From: Streptomyces guryensis
GTDB taxonomy: Bacteria > Actinomycetota > Actinomycetes > Streptomycetales > Streptomycetaceae
Reading direction: 5' to 3'
Assembly (NCBI RefSeq): GCF_021261325.1
Contig: NZ_JAJSBI010000002.1
Location: 124,001-188,000, forward strand
DNA length: 64,000 nt
Below the pieces are notes generated by a model. It was not told the DNA's origin, did not search any database, and saw nothing but the letters and a program-made list of their open reading frames with translations. Of this stretch, positions 60,877 to 64,000 are shown in pieces (within the stretch, counting starts at the first letter, position 1; every line of letters starts with the position of its first letter). A program made the translations under genes and the position numbers.

Positions 60877-61844
60877 GCCGTACTGCCTTCGTGAGTGCGT
60901 CCTGAGGTTCCACGAGCCCGCGACGGCGCGGACGGGGAAGGTCCGACCGCCTCCCCGCCGTCGGTCAGTGCGACCACGGCCTCCTCCAGACCGGCGTCCC
61001 GTACCCGCAGTTCCGACACCTGCGGGTCCCGGTCCAGCAGCACGCGCAGCAGGTCCTCCGGCGAACGCGTCTGGATCGTCACCAGACCGTGCTCCCGCCC
61101 GAGCCGGAGCACACCCGGCAGGCGCTCCAGTCCGTCCTGGTCGAGGGTGGTCCGGACGGTCACGGTCCGGTCCGGCAGGCGGGACACCAGCTCCTGCGGC
61201 GACCCGTCCGCAAGTACCCGACCGTGGTCGAGCACCACCACACGGTCCGCGACCGCGGCCGACTCCTCGATCAGGTGCGTGGTCACCAGCACGGCGGTGC
61301 CCTGTGCCCGGCGCCGCGCCAGGATCTCCCAGAAGTGCCGCCGGGCCTGGGTGTCCAGGCCGACCGTCGGTTCGTCCAGCACCAGCAGCGCCGGCTCGGT
61401 GACCAGTGCCATCGCCAACTGCACGCGTTGCTTCTGACCGCCGGACAGCTTCGCCACCCGCCTGCGCGCCAGATCGGTCAGCCCGAGTTCCTCCAGGACC
61501 GGCACAGCCGCGGTCGCCCGCAGCCCGCCGCGGACGGCGGCACCGCTCACGAGCTCGCCCACGGTCAGCGTGTTCGGGAATCCCAGGGTCTGCTGCGCCA
61601 CGCCCAGCCGCCGACGGGTCGTCGCGCGGAGCGGATCACCGCCCAGGATCCGCACGGTCCCCTGCTGCGGCGCGAGCAGTCCGACCGCGAGCGCCACCAG
61701 TGTGGACTTCCCGGCCCCGTTGGGTCCGAGCAGCGCGACGCACTCTCCCGGGTCGACCCGCAGGTCCACGCCTGCGAGTGCGACGGTCTCTCCGTACCGG
61801 TACCGCAGCCCTTCGGCCGTCAGCACCGCCTGTGTCGTTGCCAT
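60873..61844 (-). CDS. ABC transporter ATP-binding protein
   Basis: A 323-residue ABC ATPase with Walker A LLGPNGAGKST, signature LSGGQKQRVQLAMAL, Walker B LLVLDEPTVGLD and H-loop VTTHLIEES. The ATG at 61844 is chosen because MATTQAVLTAEGLRYRYG begins the domain; the longer frame is not conserved. It forms an operon with the permease, kinase and regulator genes (minus strand), transcribed towards the RiPP operon. Confidence 0.9.
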   Translation of the reverse strand: MATTQAVLTAEGLRYRYGETVALAGVDLRVDPGECVALLGPNGAGKSTLVALAVGLLAPQQGTVRILGGDPLRATTRRRLGVAQQTLGFPNTLTVGELVSGAAVRGGLRATAAVPVLEELGLTDLARRRVAKLSGGQKQRVQLAMALVTEPALLVLDEPTVGLDTQARRHFWEILARRRAQGTAVLVTTHLIEESAAVADRVVVLDHGRVLADGSPQELVSRLPDRTVTVRTTLDQDGLERLPGVLRLGREHGLVTIQTRSPEDLLRVLLDRDPQVSELRVRDAGLEEAVVALTDGGEAVGPSPSAPSRARGTSGRTHEGSTA

Positions 61845-62003
61845 GGTCACCAGACTCCCGTCCGGTGACCGGGCTCGGCAGTGCCGCCCTGTCACGAGCG
61901 CGAGATGACAAAAGTCAACCCCTGCTCACCCGGGGGTCCTCGGGAGAGTGATCGGGGGTTTCGGCACTATAGCGCGGGCGCGTGAACCGGCAAGTGCCCC
62001 ACG

Positions 62004-62324
62004 ATGCCGCCCGGAACCCGGCGGGCACACAGCCCCGGCTCTTCCTGCGTGTGGAAGCCCGCGCCGGCCACGGCGGGCGTGATCGCACCGCTGGAGGAAG
62101 GTAGCGCCGACGGTGCTCGTGTGTGGGAGCCGTCCCGGGAGCACGGCTTCCACGCCCTGCGTCACTTCTTCGCCTCCGAGGAGTTGGAGGCCGGCGAATC
62201 GATCGTCTCCCTGGCACGCTGACCAGGGCACTCCGACCCGGGGTTCACGCTGCGGAAGTACTCCCACTTCCTGCCGCGAGCCGGCGCACGGGGAAGCGCC
62301 GCCATCGACGCGATCTTCGCGTAG
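62004..62324 (+). pseudogene. Tyrosine recombinase C-terminal remnant with internal TGA
   Basis: The frame carries HGFHALRHFFASEELEAGE (the HxLR active-site motif), then a TGA at 62220-62222 where integrases read LARWLGHS, and continues in the same frame with PGHSDPGFTLRKYSHFLPRA to TAG (62322-62324). The catalytic Tyr is KYSHF. Only about 100 codons of the C-terminal domain remain, and the TGG-to-TGA change kills it. The flanking stretches (61845-62003 and 62325-62467) hold no gene; the second has the short direct repeat AAGTCCCA at 62379-62394. Confidence 0.8.
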
Positions 62325-62467
62325 CCGCGGTCAGCCGACAGGGGCCGTCGAGCGCGGCCCGTAGCCCGCCGCAGGCCCAAAGTCCCAGAGAAGTCCCACA
62401 GATGCCGCCGCACTCCATCCTGCCCCGCTAAGTAGCAGGTCAGACGGGGTGCGGCGACATCGTCACA

Positions 62468-63997
62468 TCAAATGTCCCGGAAGATCTCGATCTGCGCCCC
62501 CACCGAGTTCAGCCGCTCCGCCAGATCCTCGTAACCCCGGTTGATGACGTACACGTTCCGCAGCACGGACGTGCCGTCGGCTCCCATCATCGCCAGCAGG
62601 ACGACCACGGCGGGCCGCAGTGCGGGTGGGCACATCATCTCGGCGGCGCGCCAGCGGGTCGGGCCCTCGACCAGCACCCGGTGCGGGTCGAGGAGTTGGA
62701 GGCGGCCGCCGAGGCGGTTCAGGTCCGTCAGGTAGATCGCGCGGTTGTCGTAGACCCAGTCGTGGATCAGCGTCTTGCCCTGTGCGACGGCGGCGATGGC
62801 CGCGAAGAAGGGGACGTTGTCGATGTTCAGGCCGGGGAACGGCATCGGGTGGATCTTGTCGATCGGCGCCTCCAGCTTGGAGGGCCGCACGGTGAGGTCC
62901 ACCAGCCGGGTGCGGCCGTTGTCGGCGGGGTACTCGGGGGTGCGGTCGTGGTCCAGGCCCATCTCCTCCAGGACCGCGAGCTCGATCTCCAGGAACTCGA
63001 TGGGCACGCGACGCACCGTCAGCTCCGACTCCGTCACCACCGCCGCGGCCAGCAGGCTCATCGCCTCGACCGGGTCCTCGGAGGGGGAGTAGTCGACGTC
63101 GACGTCGATCTGCGGAACGCCGTGCACGGTGAGGGTGGTCGTACCGATGCCCTCGACCTTGACGCCCAGCGCCTCCAGGAAGAAGCACAGGTCCTGGACC
63201 ATGTAGTTGGAGGACGCGTTGCGGATGATGCTGACACCGTCGTGGCGGGCGGCGGCCAGCAGCGCGTTCTCGGTGACGGTGTCCCCGCGCTCGGTCAGCA
63301 CGATCGGCCGGTCGGGCCGCGCCGTCCGGTCCACCAGGGCGTGGTACTGCCCCTCGGTGGCGGTGATGTCCAGGCCGAACCGGCGCAGCGCGATCATGTG
63401 CGGCTCGATGGTCCGGGTGCCCAGGTCGCAGCCGCCCGCGTACGGCAGCTTGAAGTGGTCCATACGGTGCAGCAGCGGCCCGAAGAACATGATGATGGAG
63501 CGCGTCCGGACGGCGGCGTCGGCGTCGATCGCCGCCATGTCCAGCTCGGCGGGCGGCACGATCTCCAGGTCGACACCGTCGTTGACCCAGCGTGTGCGGA
63601 CGCCGATGGAGCCCAGCACCTCCAGGAGCCGGTAGACCTCCTCGATCCGCGCCACCCGGCGCAGCACCGTGCGGCCCTTGTTGAGCAGGGACGCGCACAG
63701 CAGCGCGACACACGCGTTCTTGCTCGTCTTGACGTCGATGGCGCCGGACAGCCGACGGCCGCCGACCACCCGCAGATGCATCGGCCCCGCATAGCCCAAC
63801 GAGACGATTTCGCTCTCCAGGGCTTCACCGATTCGAGCGATCATCTCAAGGCTGATGTTCTGGTTGCCGCGCTCGATGCGGTTGACGGCACTCTGGCTGG
63901 TGCCCAGTGCCTCCGCGAGCTGGGCCTGTGTCCAGCCCCGATGTTGCCGGGCATCACGGATGAGCTTGCCGATGCGTACGAGGTAGTCGTCTGCCAT
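62468..63997 (-). CDS. murA: XRE-HTH/UDP-GlcNAc enolpyruvyltransferase fusion (MurA-like)
   Basis: A 509-residue fusion. Residues 8-62 form an XRE-type helix-turn-helix (GWTQAQLAEALGTSQSAVNRIERGNQNISLEMIARIGEAL). Residues 72-505 are an EPSP-synthase-fold MurA domain: KTSKNACVALL carries the Lys-Asn pair, and GGCDLGT (near residue 189) carries the catalytic cysteine at the usual MurA position. It transfers enolpyruvate to UDP-GlcNAc in peptidoglycan synthesis. The HTH fusion is a known Streptomyces second-MurA arrangement as I recall it. The ATG is close to the window edge, so the upstream promoter is not visible. Confidence 0.9.
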   Translation of the reverse strand: MADDYLVRIGKLIRDARQHRGWTQAQLAEALGTSQSAVNRIERGNQNISLEMIARIGEALESEIVSLGYAGPMHLRVVGGRRLSGAIDVKTSKNACVALLCASLLNKGRTVLRRVARIEEVYRLLEVLGSIGVRTRWVNDGVDLEIVPPAELDMAAIDADAAVRTRSIIMFFGPLLHRMDHFKLPYAGGCDLGTRTIEPHMIALRRFGLDITATEGQYHALVDRTARPDRPIVLTERGDTVTENALLAAARHDGVSIIRNASSNYMVQDLCFFLEALGVKVEGIGTTTLTVHGVPQIDVDVDYSPSEDPVEAMSLLAAAVVTESELTVRRVPIEFLEIELAVLEEMGLDHDRTPEYPADNGRTRLVDLTVRPSKLEAPIDKIHPMPFPGLNIDNVPFFAAIAAVAQGKTLIHDWVYDNRAIYLTDLNRLGGRLQLLDPHRVLVEGPTRWRAAEMMCPPALRPAVVVLLAMMGADGTSVLRNVYVINRGYEDLAERLNSVGAQIEIFRDI

Positions 63998-64000
63998 GGG

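Overview
This window is actinomycete chromosome, almost certainly Streptomyces. Coding DNA is very GC-rich with GC-biased third positions, GTG (once TTG) starts are common, many genes overlap by ATGA or GTGA, and typical Streptomyces families are present (SepF-like protein, DUF4232 lipoprotein, DUF5999 protein, Pnkp/Hen1 remnants, an HTH-MurA fusion). From memory, the arc genes, the aromatic-CoA genes and the second murA resemble the part of the S. coelicolor chromosome around SCO5967-SCO5998. That is a recollection, not a search result. I saw no rRNA, tRNA or CRISPR array.

Layout. 1-4.8 kb: housekeeping and conserved hypothetical genes (truncated membrane protein, SepF paralogue, ATPase, MazG-like enzyme, F420-type oxidoreductase). 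5.0-10.4 kb: a four-gene operon (A-T-TE synthetase, SDR, NTF2-like protein, prephenate dehydratase) that fits p-terphenyl/polyporic-acid-type biosynthesis, with a good promoter and an unusual repeat block in its leader. 10.4-14.2 kb: LysR regulator divergent from an azoreductase-like gene, a 5'-truncated FAD oxidase and a lipoprotein. 14.27-16.97 kb: the RNA-repair locus hen1-pnkp, destroyed by a low-GC large serine integrase. 17.0-20.6 kb: a minimal RiPP-like cassette with a 27-residue peptide, a RiPP-maturation radical SAM protein and an MFS exporter. 20.5-25.7 kb: NAD-kinase-like and Band-7 proteins, arginine deiminase and ornithine carbamoyltransferase. 25.9-33.4 kb: anthranilate/benzoate-type aromatic-CoA catabolism with a PaaX-type regulator and a shared operator-like element. 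33.5-36.2 kb: small proteins, an IS630 remnant and an HxlR regulator.

36.4-61.8 kb is the most striking region, a thiopeptide-like RiPP cluster. Two tandem precursor genes encode the same 13-residue core, SSCCCCCPCCSCT, behind leaders that resemble those of GE2270/thiomuracin as I remember them. They are followed by one leader-binding (RRE/ThiF-like) protein and then by two complete sets of modification genes: YcaO, SagB-type dehydrogenase, LanB-N-type dehydratase and thiopeptide-type LanB-C protein, each present twice. A luciferase-like monooxygenase precedes the precursors and a cobalamin-type radical SAM gene is divergent. An ABC exporter, a 54-residue membrane protein, a two-component system and a second ABC transporter follow. 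A classical thiopeptide needs one cyclodehydratase, one dehydrogenase, one glutamylating dehydratase, one eliminase and one pyridine synthase. The doubled set here does not match any cluster I know.

61.8-64 kb: a tyrosine-recombinase remnant with an internal stop codon and an XRE-HTH/MurA fusion gene.
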